Source of the DNA: Gloeopeniophorella convolvens
Taxonomy: Eukaryota; Basidiomycota; Agaricomycetes; Russulales
Length of the DNA stretch: 64,000 bases
Reading direction: 5' to 3'
NCBI GenBank assembly: GCA_022496205.1
Contig: WTXD01000051.1
Location: forward strand, 124,001 to 188,000
Both the position numbers and the translations under genes were made by a program. This document shows, one piece after another, positions 33,461-45,522 of the stretch (positions within the stretch are counted from its first letter, which is position 1; each line of letters starts with the position of its first letter). Under the pieces are notes generated by a model, which searched no databases, had not been told where the DNA came from, and saw only the letters and a program-made list of their open reading frames with translations.

Positions 33461-35135
33461 ATGCAGCATCCCTCTTCTAACACCCACAACATCCCATCCA
33501 CCTCTCACTTCGCCAACGCCGGACTCTCGAGGGAGAATGCTATCGTCGTCGAGTGCCACTCCAACGAGCGCGTTGAGAAATGGTTACCCGAGGCTGGCTT
33601 TGGCGCGGATCTGCAATACATCCTCATGATGGATGCGCTAGAGAGTATGCCACCCACCAAAGTGCTCCCCGCTGAAGCGTTCATCAGCGAGATCTTGAGC
33701 GTTGGAGACACCTCTTGTAGACACACACTCGAGTCTGCCGACGCCATCGCACCCACCGCCCAGACTTTCGAGGCCATGGCCTACTCCACAGAGCCTGAGT
33801 TCAGCGCTTCCTACGCCGATCTCTCACCTGCTCCCACACCGGTCGCGGCCACACTCGATGCCACCGTCCCATGCCACTCCCCGCATCCTTCCGCCTCTCA
33901 TGCTGACCGTGCCACCAAGGAGATGTCGTCCGCATACGCGCCACCGGTCTCCGACATCCCTGGGCCGCGCTACGACTCCACGCCACGTAAGTCTCATCAG
34001 CTCTGAGCCCGGAAGACGTACTAATTTTAGCCCATTCACAGCCCTGCCCACCGCGCGGCGGACTGACGGTGGAGTTGTGAATGGGAACCTGTCGAGGTGA
34101 GTATCATTCTTATGCTCTTGCATGCTGAGGCGAGGGATGTGGCTTGCTGATGCAGACGTCCACAGGCACAAGCGTCCGTCGTCCCCTCCCGCGTACGCTG
34201 CGCTCGGTCCCAAGGGTTCAACGCCCTCACAACCGTCCGCACCCCTGGCACCTCCCATGGGCGCACGAGCGCCGCAAGCGTCAGGGTCTGGCATTCTCAA
34301 CGTGCCACAGCAGCCCGCACACAGCCCTCCTTCCACAAGTAGCCAGGGAGGCAGTCGGGCGAAGAAGGCCAAGGTCTCCACAGCGCAGCAGCGCGCGGCC
34401 TCCGAAGCTTTGGAACGAGCTAGACTCCAACACAGAGTCCAAAGGCAACCCGCCGCCGGGGCTTCGGCTTCACCACAATACATATTCGAGCAGGCTGGTC
34501 ACGAGGTGGAACCACCAGTGACCAGCACAACACCCGGAGTACATATTGCGTCTCTGCCAAAGACGCTGTACGTGCAAGGACCTCCGGACGTCCTTCAAGG
34601 CCCACCCCCAACCTTCGAGGATATCATCAAGGCGCTGAGCAGAGGCGAGCTCATCACCGTCGCGTTCCCGAGCACGGACTCCCAAATAGTCCACGGAAGC
34701 GGCAACAGGACAACCACCTTGACGCCACGGGAGACCGTCCTCCTTTCCAACGACTCGCAACCTTTGGAAGAGTCCTTGCGCTGCAGGATGTGTCCCGGGG
34801 CGTCAATGCAGTGCCACAACTTCGCGCGACATTGCAGGGCCACCGCCAAGCACCCGACAACCCTCTTCTTCTGCAAGCGGTGCTGGGAACCATTCCCCCA
34901 GGAGGAAGCGTGCAGGACCCACTTCAACAACCAAGAGGGCTCGAAGGCCTGCGTCGCCCTGTCGAAGGAGGACGGTAAGCGGCGCCTCGAGTTCGAGATG
35001 GGACTGCTTTGTGCGTACGAGGCCTTCTTGATCCCGAGGCTATTGAGGGGTCAGGTAGGGCTTGAGGCATACAAGCAGTGGGTGAAGAAGGCGAGGGTCA
35101 GATTGCAAGTTCCTGTACAGACGGGGTCGCAATGA
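33461..35135 (+). CDS. Family A zinc-finger protein, copy 1 (516 aa)
   Basis: Three exons (33461-33986, 34042-34096, 34166-35135) join in frame through GT-AG introns. I do not recognise the family. The N-terminal exon starts MQHPSSNTHNIPSTS and contains the conserved VVECHSNERVEKWLPEAGF. The middle is low-complexity and rich in P, S and A, with a basic patch GSRAKKAK. The C-terminal exon holds two zinc-finger-like modules: CRMCPGASMQCHNFARHC (C-x2-C-x12-H-x6-H) and CKRCWEPFPQEEACRTHF (C-x2-C-x12-H, then C). The tail LRGQVGLEAYKQWVKKAR follows, with a stop at 35135. This copy lacks about 290 bp of exon 2 relative to copies 2 and 3, without loss of frame. A DNA-binding role is an inference from the fingers only. 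Confidence 0.7.
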
Positions 35136-35870
35136 ACAGGCCTGTGATTAGCTATTGTCGTGTCCGCCATGCGAGTGTTTTGTACGCACATATTTGTCCG
35201 CCTAGATTATCTCCCGCGACTCCTTTCGCGAAATTCGTCTGTTCCATCGACCAGAGCGGAGCACACGTGTGAGCTTCCCGGAAGATCACGCTACTGGAGC
35301 CTCTCCGCACGACCGTGTGCCGCATCAACGCGTCATACTTGTCCTTCGTCAACTCTCAAGAAACAAGCGGTTTTGAAGCACGTACTGTTGGATCCGCGCG
35401 ACGCCTGAGTGAATGCCATAGTGTACTAAGCGGGAAGGTGATACAAAGTGAGACAAGATATTCACCTTCCTTCCTATGCTCCTCGCGATCGCCTTATAAG
35501 CAGAACAGAAACGCCGAAGGACCGGCGTGAGGTTACATCGATATCGATCATCGTGGCGACCGAAAAACGGCAGAACGACAGAGGAAAACACGTGAGCACT
35601 ACATGCGTTGGCGGTGCGGCGAACCTTGGGCGATTGTTCATGTATATCCCGATGGGACACCGCAGGCCTTCCAAATCAGAAAAAGAAGGAAAGAAAAAAT
35701 AAATGAATACCCACCTGTTTTGGGAGCACATGGATAATACAGCAGATCCTACAAGATCCCACACCCGTGCGTGGGAGCGCGAATGCACATACAGCGACCT
35801 AAGCGCGCGTCACACACGTTCAAGCTCATGATGGGGATGGCAGGATTCGGAGCTATCGATCGCACGCGGG
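35136..35870. repeat. Conserved 3' module of family A, copy 1
   Basis: This block follows all three family A genes (also 40963-41800 and 52380-53125). It contains the 12-bp palindrome ATCGATATCGAT (35537-35548) and ends near GAGCTATCGATCGCA. A minus-strand TATA-like GCTTATAA occurs near 35493-35500, and a 66-codon minus frame (35152-35352) is partly kept in copy 2 but not in copy 3. It may hold a decayed convergent gene or regulatory sequence. Confidence 0.5.
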
Positions 35871-35927
35871 GATTGGACCGGTGACAGGGTGCAGGTTGTG
35901 CGTGAGGGCGGTGAGGGTGGCGGCATA

Positions 35928-36658
35928 CTATCGTGTAACTAGAGATGGACTGTAACGGGAGATGGACCGTTTTGAAGATCTCGTTTGTGTGCAACAACGA
36001 CTGCGTGCATTAACACAACAATTTAACACAGTGATCTTATACATATCTACTGCGCCCCTGCGAAAACTGGTGTCCATTGAGTGAGCTTTTGAGGCAGGAT
36101 AAATCGGTCTTTGAGCAGTATGCCTTTTTGGGCACTAATCGCTCAGGGACCATCTTGAAACCAATCCAAATGCTATGATACTTGGACAACATGGCACTCT
36201 ATTGACAACACATAAGTCTATCCACTTTCTATGGCAAGAGGGTGCGAGGAACATCACAATCGAGAGTTTCAGTCCTGGAGGGGTTCCGACGTGACGTCCG
36301 AGTTCAGGCTCCGACGGAATGACCGAGATTGCGTTGATGGACTCGGGAATGTTGGGTGATGGACTGGGCGCTCGTTTCCCAAGGCGCCAGGCGGAACGCC
36401 CAAATTGGCAGTCGGCTCTCCGGCACGTGTGACACTCCGTGACCCATCTGCAGCTCTTGCGGGGTATTTGACGTTGCTTTTGGCTTTACTCTGGCACACT
36501 TAGATCTTTATTAAAAAAATCAAAACACCGAGAGAATGTTGTGCACATCCTTGGGAACATGGTGTAGAAGTTTTGAGGCCAAGATCTGGTGAAATGGGAC
36601 GGAGTCTCGGGAGATGGACCGAAGTGACGTTTTTGGTCCATCTCTAGTTACACGATAG
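35928..36658. mobile_element. MITE 1, TA-flanked, 731 bp (Tc1/mariner-type ends)
   Basis: Perfect inverted ends of 23 bp start CTATCGTGTAACTAGAGATG, and each is bordered by TA (35926-35927 and 36659-36660). The motif GGGAGATGGAC is repeated near both ends. No transposase frame is present. The TA duplication and inverted ends fit a non-autonomous Tc1/mariner-like element. It lies at the junction of two duplicated units. Confidence 0.85.
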
Positions 36659-36660
36659 TA

Positions 36661-36975
36661 GAGTTGCAGGGGCGCGGGCGCGTTGAGGGTGCGAGGAGGA
36701 GCCCGAGTGAGGAGAGGCAGGGAGAGGCGCGCGCCGTGCTGGCCGTCGACCTGTCGAGACGGCCGCCAGTGTAAGGGAGAAAGGCGGATCGCCCGACCGG
36801 GAAATTAAATTTGACCGGGCGTATGGAGGCCGGGAGTGGACAGCTATGTACAAACAAACAATTTTCACGCTCGATCGATCGTTATACAATAAATGGGCGG
36901 CCAATCGCGTGCCTGGCTCTGGAGCGCTCTCCAGGAGTCTCCAGGCCCTCGTCAGGCGTCTAGCTGTCTTGGATC
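36661..36975 (-). pseudogene. LCHN-like gene fragment plus shared promoter, unit 2
   Basis: The minus strand reads SSLGLLLAPSTRPRP near 36660-36720, matching the exon at about 27770-27830 of the intact gene. The flanking exons are missing or scrambled. The promoter block GCCAATCGCGTGCCTGGC is kept near 36899. This shows that the duplicated unit originally spanned both genes of the pair. Confidence 0.7.
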
Positions 36976-37583
36976 GCAGATCCAAGTTCCAACTGGCAGC
37001 CCACAGTAGACCAATGTCGCAGACCCAGACACCAGCTCGAAGAGGTATGCGGCTCCTTCGGTCCCACAAAGCCCGCTCACGGCCTCGCAGGAACTTCCGC
37101 ACCTCACAAGCTCCTCTGACCCGCTCAAGTAGGCACAGTCCAAGTTCTGCTCACCCACCGACTCGGTACAGGGAGTAAAACCCAAGAACAAAGGTGCGTT
37201 CATGTTGCGTCGGTACCTGCTGACGGCCTGACGCAGGCGAAACTATCCTCGTCCCGCTCACCAACTCGCTCTACGTCTCCAGCAAGCTGCGTGACCCCGA
37301 AAACGTCATCATCGACGTTGGAACAGGCTACTACGTCCGAAAGGTGCGCTGCATCCTAGGCTATCTACCTTCAACTGGAGACGCGATGCTCACGCGCGCC
37401 ACGCTCTGTAGACGCGCGCGCAGGCGGTCAAGCACTACGAGGAGAAGGTCGACTTTTGTCGAATCCAACCTCGACGACACACTCCAAGAAACGATACAGA
37501 AGAAGCAGGAGGACATGGACTACTTAGTCAGCGTGATCCAGTCGAAGCTTCAAGCACAGCCCGCAGGCAATAGCAAAGAGTGA
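36976..37583 (+). pseudogene. Prefoldin subunit 5 pseudogene 2
   Basis: All four exon regions are recognisable. The start codon region is destroyed. Exon 2 contains an in-frame TAG (CTCAAGTAGGCACAG near 37128). Exon 4 has small insertions that shift the frame (near 37455-37475). The end AATAGCAAAGAGTGA is retained at 37583. Confidence 0.85.
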
Positions 37584-37789
37584 GGCGCAGCCCTATGATT
37601 GACGTGTGAGGGGGTTGGGGATTATGTTGAGCTTTGCGAGAATCAGGGATTGCGCCGGCGTGACTAAGGTGCGCCCCTTGATACATCCGCCTTGCGTCGT
37701 GCTCACGCGGCGACTGCCAGCGATGCAGACCCCGCGTCTACGCCTGTCTAAGGTGCCTGCACACGAAATGTGATGAGCCCGAGAACTTT

Positions 37790-38200
37790 GAGACGATCCC
37801 TAAGCTCGCGGCCGCCGCCGACATCCTTTGTCCCGAGTGCAACATGTTCAAGAGTCCCCGCTTCTACCCTTTCTCCGTGGTCACAATTCCAGCCATCCGA
37901 GCGCTGTCCGCGCAGCGCATCCCTGGTACCCTCGCGCTGTGGAGCTTCAAGTTGGCTTCGCATACTTGTGCCCCGCAGTGCGACGCGGGCTCACCTCCCA
38001 TCGCCTTGTCATCTTCTCCTTTTCCTCAAGTTACGATGCTCGACAGCTCTGCAGTAGCTGAAGGACCCGCAGGACCTGCAGTAGTAAGAGAGCCCTGAGG
38101 CGCACATCAACCCCGCGTGGCTGGCCAACCGAGAGGTCTGGCTCAGCGTGCACGCGCGCATCGCTAGCGCGGGAGAGGTGCGTGCCCTTTCGCGCCCTAC
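37790..38200 (+). repeat. X segment of the duplicated unit, copy 2
   Basis: This is homologous to 32216-32625 and 49230-49640. It contains TTACGATGCTCGACAGCTC and the NPAWLANREVWLS reading near 38110-38140. Frames are broken. Confidence 0.5.
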
Positions 38201-39012
38201 GGCTCTGTGCGCCGGATTTAGGATGGGATATTGGGGCGGGACCAACGTTGTGAACGTGACCAACACCGCGTCTCCCCTACAACTGGCATATGTCGGTGGA
38301 CGCCCAGCGAATGGTACAGGATTCGCGCCATCGCGGGTTCTAACTTCTCGAGTCTTCGAAGAACTAGGGTACGACTACTAGGCCTGATGTTCCCATTATA
38401 TGTGAAGCGCCTGTCCGTAAGATAATCGAATGCCATGTCGTTTCCTATCCGTTCTCGAGCTCTGGCTGATTGAATGTTCTCGGTACGCTTGAGCATCATA
38501 GTGTCCACAAATCAAGCAACCTCAGTTTTGCAGTGGCTTGGACCCTAAATATGTAGGGTCCTGCGACCTTTGTTCACACTAGCGCCTAATTTGGTTCCGC
38601 CTTGAAAAGCGTAAGGTCCAGTCGTAGGCGAGTCTGGAGCCCCGACGTTGTGTTCACCCACCGTCCTTTCTCTCGTATGACCAGCAGACTTGGACACTGA
38701 TAATCCGATCATAGCAGAGGGCACATTGACACGGTGCTATCTGGGGCGCCTGCAGACTCTGGAGATTCCTCGGAAGTGTATGGACCGCGCAGGGTTGGTT
38801 GCCGTGGACTCCGACAAAGGATGCATTGACAAAATTCTGGACACAATGGCCTTTGGTGGCTTGGACTCGGTACCTTTAGCGCGCACGTGTGGATCTAAAG
38901 ACACACTCCCCACCTCCATAAAAGCCTTGAGCACCTCGCGTCTCTCCCTCATCCTCCCTTCCACCCACACATACTAAGACTCTCGCACAGTCCCCACAAA
39001 CAAATCACCAAG

Positions 39013-40962
39013 ATGCAGCATCCCTCTTCTAACACCCACAACATCCCATCCACCTCTCGCTTCGCCAACGCTGGACTCTCGAGGGAGAACGCGATCGTCG
39101 TCGAATGCCACTCCAACGAGCGCGTTGAGAAATGGTTACCCGAGGCTGGCTTTGGCGCGGATCTGCAATACATCCTCATGATGGATGCGCTAGAGAATAT
39201 ACCACCCACCTACGCGCCCTCCGCCGTGGAATTCCTAAATGAGATCTTGAGCATCGGAGGCACCTCTTCCCGGTACACATTCGACGCCATTGCACCTGCC
39301 GCCCAGATTTCAGCAGCAACTTACTCCGCGGAGCCCGCGTCCAGCGCTTCCTACGCTGATGTGGCACCTGCTCCCACACCGGTCCCGGCCGCCTTTGAGG
39401 CCACCGTCCCATGCCACTCTCTGCACACCTCCACCTCCCATGCCTCCCATGCCACCAACGAAATGCCGTGCGCGTATATGCCACCGACCTTGCACATCCC
39501 GGGGACGCGCTATGACCCTATACCACGTAAGTTTTATCCGCTCTGGGCTCGGGAGACATACTCACCTTAATCCATTTACAGCCCTCGCCACCAGCGTGGA
39601 TGATGTGACCCCTTCGCCTCTGTATGCTCCGTACAGCGGCGATGCATTGACGCCCGCCGACCCCGTCCCAAATGCAGCGTCCGCGGCCGGACTGTCAGGG
39701 GCTCAGCGGGTCCAATCTCGTTCCTGGCAGGGACCAGCACAGGGACTCCCTCAGCAGCAATTCGCCGGCAATGCTGAGGGACACGCACCAGGGCTGGCGA
39801 ACGGCGTGCCACCGCACATGCTGCCGTTGGGAGGTGGCAGCGCCGATTGGGTTCCTCCCGCGGCCGGCAGCCTGCGGCCGCCTACGCGGCGCCGCAGACC
39901 AGCGATGGAGTTGCGAATGGAAGCCTGTTGAAGCGAGTATCATTCTCACGCTCTAATGTGCTGAGGCGAGGAACGTGGCTTGCTGATGCAGACGTCCCCA
40001 GGCACAAGCATCCATTGTCTCTTCCCGCGCACGCTGCGCTCGGTCCCGACGGTCCAGCGCCTTCACAGCCACCCGCATCCTTGGCACTCCCCAAGGATCC
40101 ACGGGCTCTGCAAGCATCAGGGTCCGACATTCATGACGTACCCCAGCTGCCCCCGCGCAGCCTTCTTTCCACAAGCAGCCAGGGAGGTAGTCGAGCGAAG
40201 AAGGCCAAAATTTCCGCAGCACGGCCGCGAGAGACTGGGCCGCGCGCAGCCTCCGAAGCCCCAGTCCAAGAGCAACCAGCCGCCGGGGCTTCAGCTTCAA
40301 CACAACAAATATTCGAGCAGGCTGGTCACGAGATGGAACCACCCGTGACCAGCACAACACCCGGAGTACATATTGCGTCTCTGCCAAAGACGCTGTACGT
40401 GCAGGCACCTCCGGACGTCCTTCAAGGCCCACCCCCAGCCTTCGAGGATAACATCAAGGCACTGAGCAGACGCGAGCTCATCACCGTCGCGTTCCCAAGC
40501 ATGGACTCCCAAATAGTCCACGGCAGCGGCAATAGGACGACCACCTTGACGCCACGGGAGACCGTCTTCCTTTCCAACGACTCGCAACCTTTGGAAGAGT
40601 CCTTGCGCTGCAGGATGTGTCCCGGCGCGTCAATGCAGTGCCACAACTTCGCGCGACATTGCAGGGCCACCGCCAAACACCCGACAACACTCTTCTTCTG
40701 CAAGCGGTGCTGGGAGCCATTCCCCAGGGAGGAAGCGTGCAGGACCCACTTCAACAACCAAGAGGGCTCGAAGGCCTGCGTCGCCCTGTCGAAGGAGGAC
40801 GGTAAGCGGCGCCTCGAGTTCGAGATGGGACTGCTTTGTGCATACGAGGCCTTCTTGATCCCGAGGCTATTGAGGGGTCAGGGAGGACTTGAGGCATACA
40901 AGCAGTGGGTGAAGAAGGCGAGGGTCAGATTGCAAGTTCCTGTACAGACGGGGTCGCAATGA
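39013..40962 (+). pseudogene. Family A zinc-finger gene, copy 2, frameshifted
   Basis: The layout is as in copies 1 and 3: exon 1 39013-39526, exon 2 from 39582, exon 3 to the stop at 40962. Exon 2 is 5 bp longer than in copy 3 (extra bases near 39855-39885), which shifts the frame before the last exon. The second intron donor is GC instead of GT (39933-39934). The intron can also be read through in frame, so a product starting at an internal ATG (39847) could still carry both zinc fingers. The zinc-finger exon is almost identical to copy 1. The promoter block is intact, so transcription is plausible. Confidence 0.6.
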
Positions 40963-41800
40963 ACAGGCCTGTGATTAGCTATTGTCGTGTCCGCCATGCG
41001 AGTGTTTTGTACGCACATATTTGTCCGCCTAGGTTATCTCCCGCGATTCCTTTCGCAAGATTCGTCCGTTCCATCGACCCGAGCGGAGCATACGTGTGAG
41101 CTTCCGATCATGCTACTGGAGCCTCCCCGCACGACCGTGTGCCGCATCAACGTGTCATACTTGTCCTTCGTCAGCCCTCAAGAAACAAGCGTATTTTGAA
41201 GCACGTACTGTTGGATCCGCGCGACGCCTGAGTGAATTCCATAGTGTACTAAGCGAGAAGATGATGCAAAGTGAGACAAGATACTCACCTTCCTTCCTAT
41301 GCTCCTCGTATTATAAGCAGAATAGAAAACCCTCGGAACCGAAGGTCCGGCGCGAGGTTATATCGATATCGATCATCGTGGCGACCGGAAAACGGCAGAA
41401 CGGCAGAAGAAAACGCGTGAGTACCACATGCGTTGGCGGTGCGGCGAACCTTGACCGGATGAAAGGCTTTGGACGATCCTCCATATATACCTTCATCATA
41501 TACATCCGGATGGGACATCGCAGACCTTCCATGTCAGAAAATGAAGGGAAGGAGTATAAAAAAACACCCACCTGTTTTGGGAACGCGTGGATCATACAAC
41601 AGATCCCACATTGAAGAAATCCCACATTCGCCTTATCCATCGCGGAACGAGTCTTCCGCGATCGGTATAAGGTCGGCAACGGAGACTACACATCCGTGTG
41701 TGGGAGCACGTACTATGCGCATACAACGACCTACGCGCGCGTCATACATGTTTAAGCACATGATGGAGATGCGCGGGATTCGGAGCTATCGATCGCACGC
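40963..41800. repeat. Conserved 3' module of family A, copy 2
   Basis: This is homologous to 35136-35870. The palindrome ATCGATATCGAT is at 41362-41373, and the block ends at GAGCTATCGATCGCA near 41790, where the next duplicated LCHN/prefoldin unit begins. Confidence 0.55.
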
Positions 41801-41824
41801 GGGAGATGGCATCGATGGCCGGTG

Positions 41825-42061
41825 GCCACTAATCAGACGACCTCGTTCGTTATTCCTGTAGTGTTCAGCGCAGCGTCAATAATTGGACGCACCTGCCACC
41901 GACGTCTCGCAGAGGATTCGGGGAGACGGTCGCCATCGCGATGCAAGAGAGGAAGGCCAGTTTCCCGATCGGGAGGTGGACCGGACAGCCAATCGCATGC
42001 CTGGCTCTGGAGCGGAATCCCTCTCCCTCGCCTGACCGTCTCGGATCACAGATTTGACACG
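41825..42061 (-). pseudogene. LCHN-like exon 1-2 fragment plus shared promoter, unit 3
   Basis: The sequence matches the start of the intact LCHN-like gene, including the ATGGCGACCGTCTCC start (reverse complement near 41930-41945). It also keeps the promoter block ACAGCCAATCGCATGCC near 41987. Downstream LCHN exons are absent. Confidence 0.7.
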
Positions 42062-42706
42062 ATGGCAGCCCAGTCACAGTAGTTCAACGTCGCAGACCTC
42101 GACATCTCTCAATTCACAGACGTCAGACGCAAGCTCGAAGAGGTATGCAGCTCCTTCGGCTCCATGAAGCCCGCTCACGGTCTCGCAGGAACTCTCGCAT
42201 CTCACATATTTCTTTGGCCCGCTCAAGTAGGCACAGTCCAGGTTCCGCTCACGCACAGACTCGGTACAGGAAGTGAAGTCCGAGAGCAAAGGTGTGCTCA
42301 TACCGCGTCAGTACCCGCTGACGGCCTGACCCCGCGGCGCAGGCAAAACTAGCATCATCGTCCCGTTCACCAACTCGCTCTACCTCCCCAACAAGCTGCG
42401 TGACGCCGAGAACGTCATCATCGACGTCGGAACAGGCTACTATGTCCAAAAGGTGCGCTGCGTCCTAAGCTATCTGCCTTCAATCGGCGACACGATGCTC
42501 ACATGTGCCACGCTCCGCGGACACGCGCGCAGGCGGTCAAGCACTACGAGCAAAAGATCGACTTTATCAAGTCCAACCTCGACACGCTCCAGGAGACGAT
42601 ACAGAAGAAGCAGGAGAATATGAACTACTTAGTTAGCGTGATCCAGTCGAAGCCTCAAGCGCAGCGCGCGGGGAATAACATTGAAGAACGAAGTATAGCC
42701 CTATAG
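42062..42706 (+). pseudogene. Prefoldin subunit 5 pseudogene 3
   Basis: The start codon and ATGGCAGCCCAG are kept, but codon 7 is TAG (GTCACAGTAGTTC). Exon 2 has CTCAAGTAGGCACAG, the same TAG as in pseudogene 2. Exon 4 keeps [19 protein letters not shown] in frame. The normal end is altered to AACATTGAAGAACG and continues to a later stop. Confidence 0.85.
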
Positions 42707-44154
42707 TTCGATGTGTGAGAGAGTCGGGGGTCGTGTTGAGCTTCGTGAGAGTTGGGGACGGCAACGGTGTGATTGAGGTACGTTCCTTGGTCCTTTTTCT
42801 CTGCGTCGTGCTCATGTATGCCAGTGATGCCGCGTCTGCTACTTCCATGCGAGATCTGATGAGCCTAAGGGCTTAGGGGTCACTAACTCACAATACTCCT
42901 GGTCTTTGATCAGGAGCTCTCACTTTCTCCCCTTCCCCGTGACTACAAGCTCGGTCATCTACTAAGCTCTAAGTGTCATCCGCGCAGCGTCCCCGGTACC
43001 ATCGCGCGGCGGGGTCCGAAACTGACTTCGCATACATACCTATGGATGCGGCGTGGACTCCCCTCGCCTCTGTTTATTACCATCTTCTCCTCTTCGTCAA
43101 CTCACTATTCTCGACAGCTCGGACCTGCAGGAAGTACACGCACTCTCCCAGCGCGAACCTAACGACCCATGCATGCCGCAAGATAATCGGGGAGATCCGG
43201 AGATTAGATCCAGGTGCCAACCGCCCCCGTTCCGCAGTACGCACGTTACGTCAATCTCGGTCGCTGCCGCTCAATCAATGCAAGCGTTCAGCAGTTCGCC
43301 TCCTGCGTCTCTTGATGCGTTTGGCGGGGCTACGGATACTGGGCGCCGATCTGGCCTGTGCGCCTCCGGCCGACGCCCCACGGGCCTACCGCCGAATATA
43401 GCAGGTCTGTGTCGCCATTTGTAAGGCGTGCCAGCTCCTTCGGCACGTGGTCCCCTGGGAAAGTACACGCGCTCAGGGCTTCTTCACTAACGATAGAAAG
43501 CTGGTTCTACCGCACGGACCCCAGCATACTGTCATATGTGCACCCAAGATACCAGTTGGGCCGAGAGAAGGCAACAATTTCAATACAAAGAGCAGCCTCC
43601 TGTCGTGGTAAGTCAAGCACAACAAAGCGCAGAAGCGTCAAGGTACTGGCCGAATTTTTTGTATCGCAACATCCCTGAAGCTCGCTTGTGGGGACGTGTA
43701 TGTACCGGATGCGGCACTACTTTGTTAAAGTGTCTTCCATATCCCTCGAGCTCCTGAACTGCCTGACCCTGGTTCTCTTAGAGTCGGCGCCCTTGTATGA
43801 CGGTGGGTGTTTTTTGACGAGGAAATAACAGTGCGGCCTCAGACTGTACGCTGTTGACGAACACAAAGATAAATACATTCGCAGGGATAGATCGGAGCGC
43901 AATCCAGGTAAATCCGTTGTGCTCAACACACGGAGTGACTATCGTATATGCTCCCACGTACACCGACTGGACTATCCATCAAGGATAAATCGCATGAATC
44001 ATAGGCAAATGGAGGGGGACCAGAGCTGCGTATCACTTCTAGCGATACAGCTTGCGAACCGCGAAGGACAGAAAGATGATCTGAGCGGGACGAAAAGTGT
44101 GAGTATATTTCACCCTAACGTTCTGTGTGACCAGGAGCATGACGGGTAACTTAT
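42707..44154. other. Spacer with weak X-segment remnant (unit 3)
   Basis: Around 42985-43140 there is weak homology to the X segment (GTCCCCGGTACCATCGC; CAACTCACTATTCTCGAC). The rest to 44154 shows no recognised gene. Several frames of about 100 codons here look like chance. Confidence 0.35.
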
Positions 44155-44169
44155 TTGGACACCTTGCAA

Positions 44170-44661
44170 TCATATGGTGGCCTGCCCCCTGCGTTTATCC
44201 AACACCCACATTGGCGTATAATCACGCTGGCCATGCATCACCCACTCGCATGCTTCTACGACCGCATCTATCTCGACGTCGAAGATTTGCTGCCATCTCC
44301 TAATACACTTTTTGATCCCACCGGCCTTGACAATCCGCTCGACGTATCGATCCGGGGAGTACATAAGGCAACAGTGAGGTCCCGGGACTCCACGGTGGTG
44401 TTTTGTCCAGTGACCTTTCAGATCGTAAGTTCGGCTCCCGATCCAAGTGCAGAGTACACAGGCGATGTGGTGAGGAAGGTGTGCCTCGCGGATATGTCTG
44501 TTGCATTCAGATCGGCGTCTGAAAGAGCGTTCGCAAGCGGGGCAAGTTGCGAAGGCATGAACAGATGCTGTATTGGCTGGCACCGTCGTTCCGGAGGCGC
44601 CGGTAGGCGCGACAGTATTATGCGTCGGTGGGACGTCAAATACGACGGATTGGAACGCCAT
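44170..44661 (-). CDS. C2H2 zinc-finger protein, family B copy 2
   Basis: It starts MAFQSVVFDVPPTHN. The two fingers are kept: CPACERSFRRRSECNRH and CVLCTWIGSRTYDLKGHW. The region after them has diverged more (KKCIRRWQQIFDVEID). Copy 1 has an intron donor CAGGTAAGT at the end of this exon; here it reads CAAATAAGT, so splicing is lost and the frame stops at 44170. The product of 163 residues keeps both fingers, so it could still bind DNA, or the gene may be decaying. Confidence 0.55.
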   Translation of the reverse strand: MAFQSVVFDVPPTHNTVAPTGASGTTVPANTASVHAFATCPACERSFRRRSECNRHIREAHLPHHIACVLCTWIGSRTYDLKGHWTKHHRGVPGPHCCLMYSPDRYVERIVKAGGIKKCIRRWQQIFDVEIDAVVEACEWVMHGQRDYTPMWVLDKRRGQATI

Positions 44662-44940
44662 AAGTACCTAAGTAACGGGGAAAGTAAGAAATAACTACAC
44701 AGGGCGGGGTCTCTACAGAGGAAAGATCACCTCAGCTTCCCGTTTCTGGCACGCGGACGGGTTACCACTCTTCTGCGCAGGCATGTCTTGGATTTCTCTA
44801 GGTGGAGTGTACGATCATGACCATCTCAACTTCACTATATATATGCTCCTGGATTGCAGAGGGCCTTCTCGCTCTAAGTCCGTGCCAACTTGCAATGCCA
44901 GTGTGTGGGTGTGCCATTGAACGCGACGGTTTAATCTCAA

Positions 44941-45252
44941 ATTCCTGTCCGTCGGATGGGGACCATATATGGAAGACATTGCGGCTTGTGCATTACATAA
45001 GCCTCAATCCTCGACGGAGGGCTGCGGCAGGTACACTCCTGTTGATGCTAGTGTGCTTGTGCAGGGCGCGTTGGAAGCTGTTGGAAGTTTGAGTCAGAAC
45101 ATGCACTGTCTTATTACATAATCATCCGTAGACTCGGGGGGCCGTGGCGCCTGTCAGCGCTGACCTAGGAACTGGAAACAGCCACTACTACAGCCAAATC
45201 CAAATCGATAGTCGCGACGTACTTTCGCGCGCATTGGGGCCGGTGGTGCCAG
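44941..45252 (+). repeat. Left arm of a large interrupted palindrome
   Basis: The arm pairs with 45523-45727 and 46690-46793 read on the other strand. Paired stretches include CCAAATCCAAATCGATAGTC and CATTACATAAGCCTCAATCC. The spacer is about 270 bp (45253-45522). No end duplication was found outside the arms, so this may be a foldback element or an inverted duplication. Confidence 0.75.
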
Positions 45253-45522
45253 GTGGGGCATGCCGCGCTTGGTCAGCGCCAGTTGGGCCACTCACTAATT
45301 CAAGACCTCACGGTTGTTCTCGAGCCGTGTTGCCAAGGACACAATCTGAGCCTTGATAGCAGTATTGTAGGGATGCGGCGTCGATTGCTCATGGTGCCAT
45401 GGGACTCGGGAGGGTGTGTATGGCTGGCAAGGACCCCGAGAGTTACCGGGGCCATGACCGGGGCTTCACAAGGGCTCCGTTAGTCGAACTCGGTGTTACC
45501 GAATCTGGACGGATCTCACACC

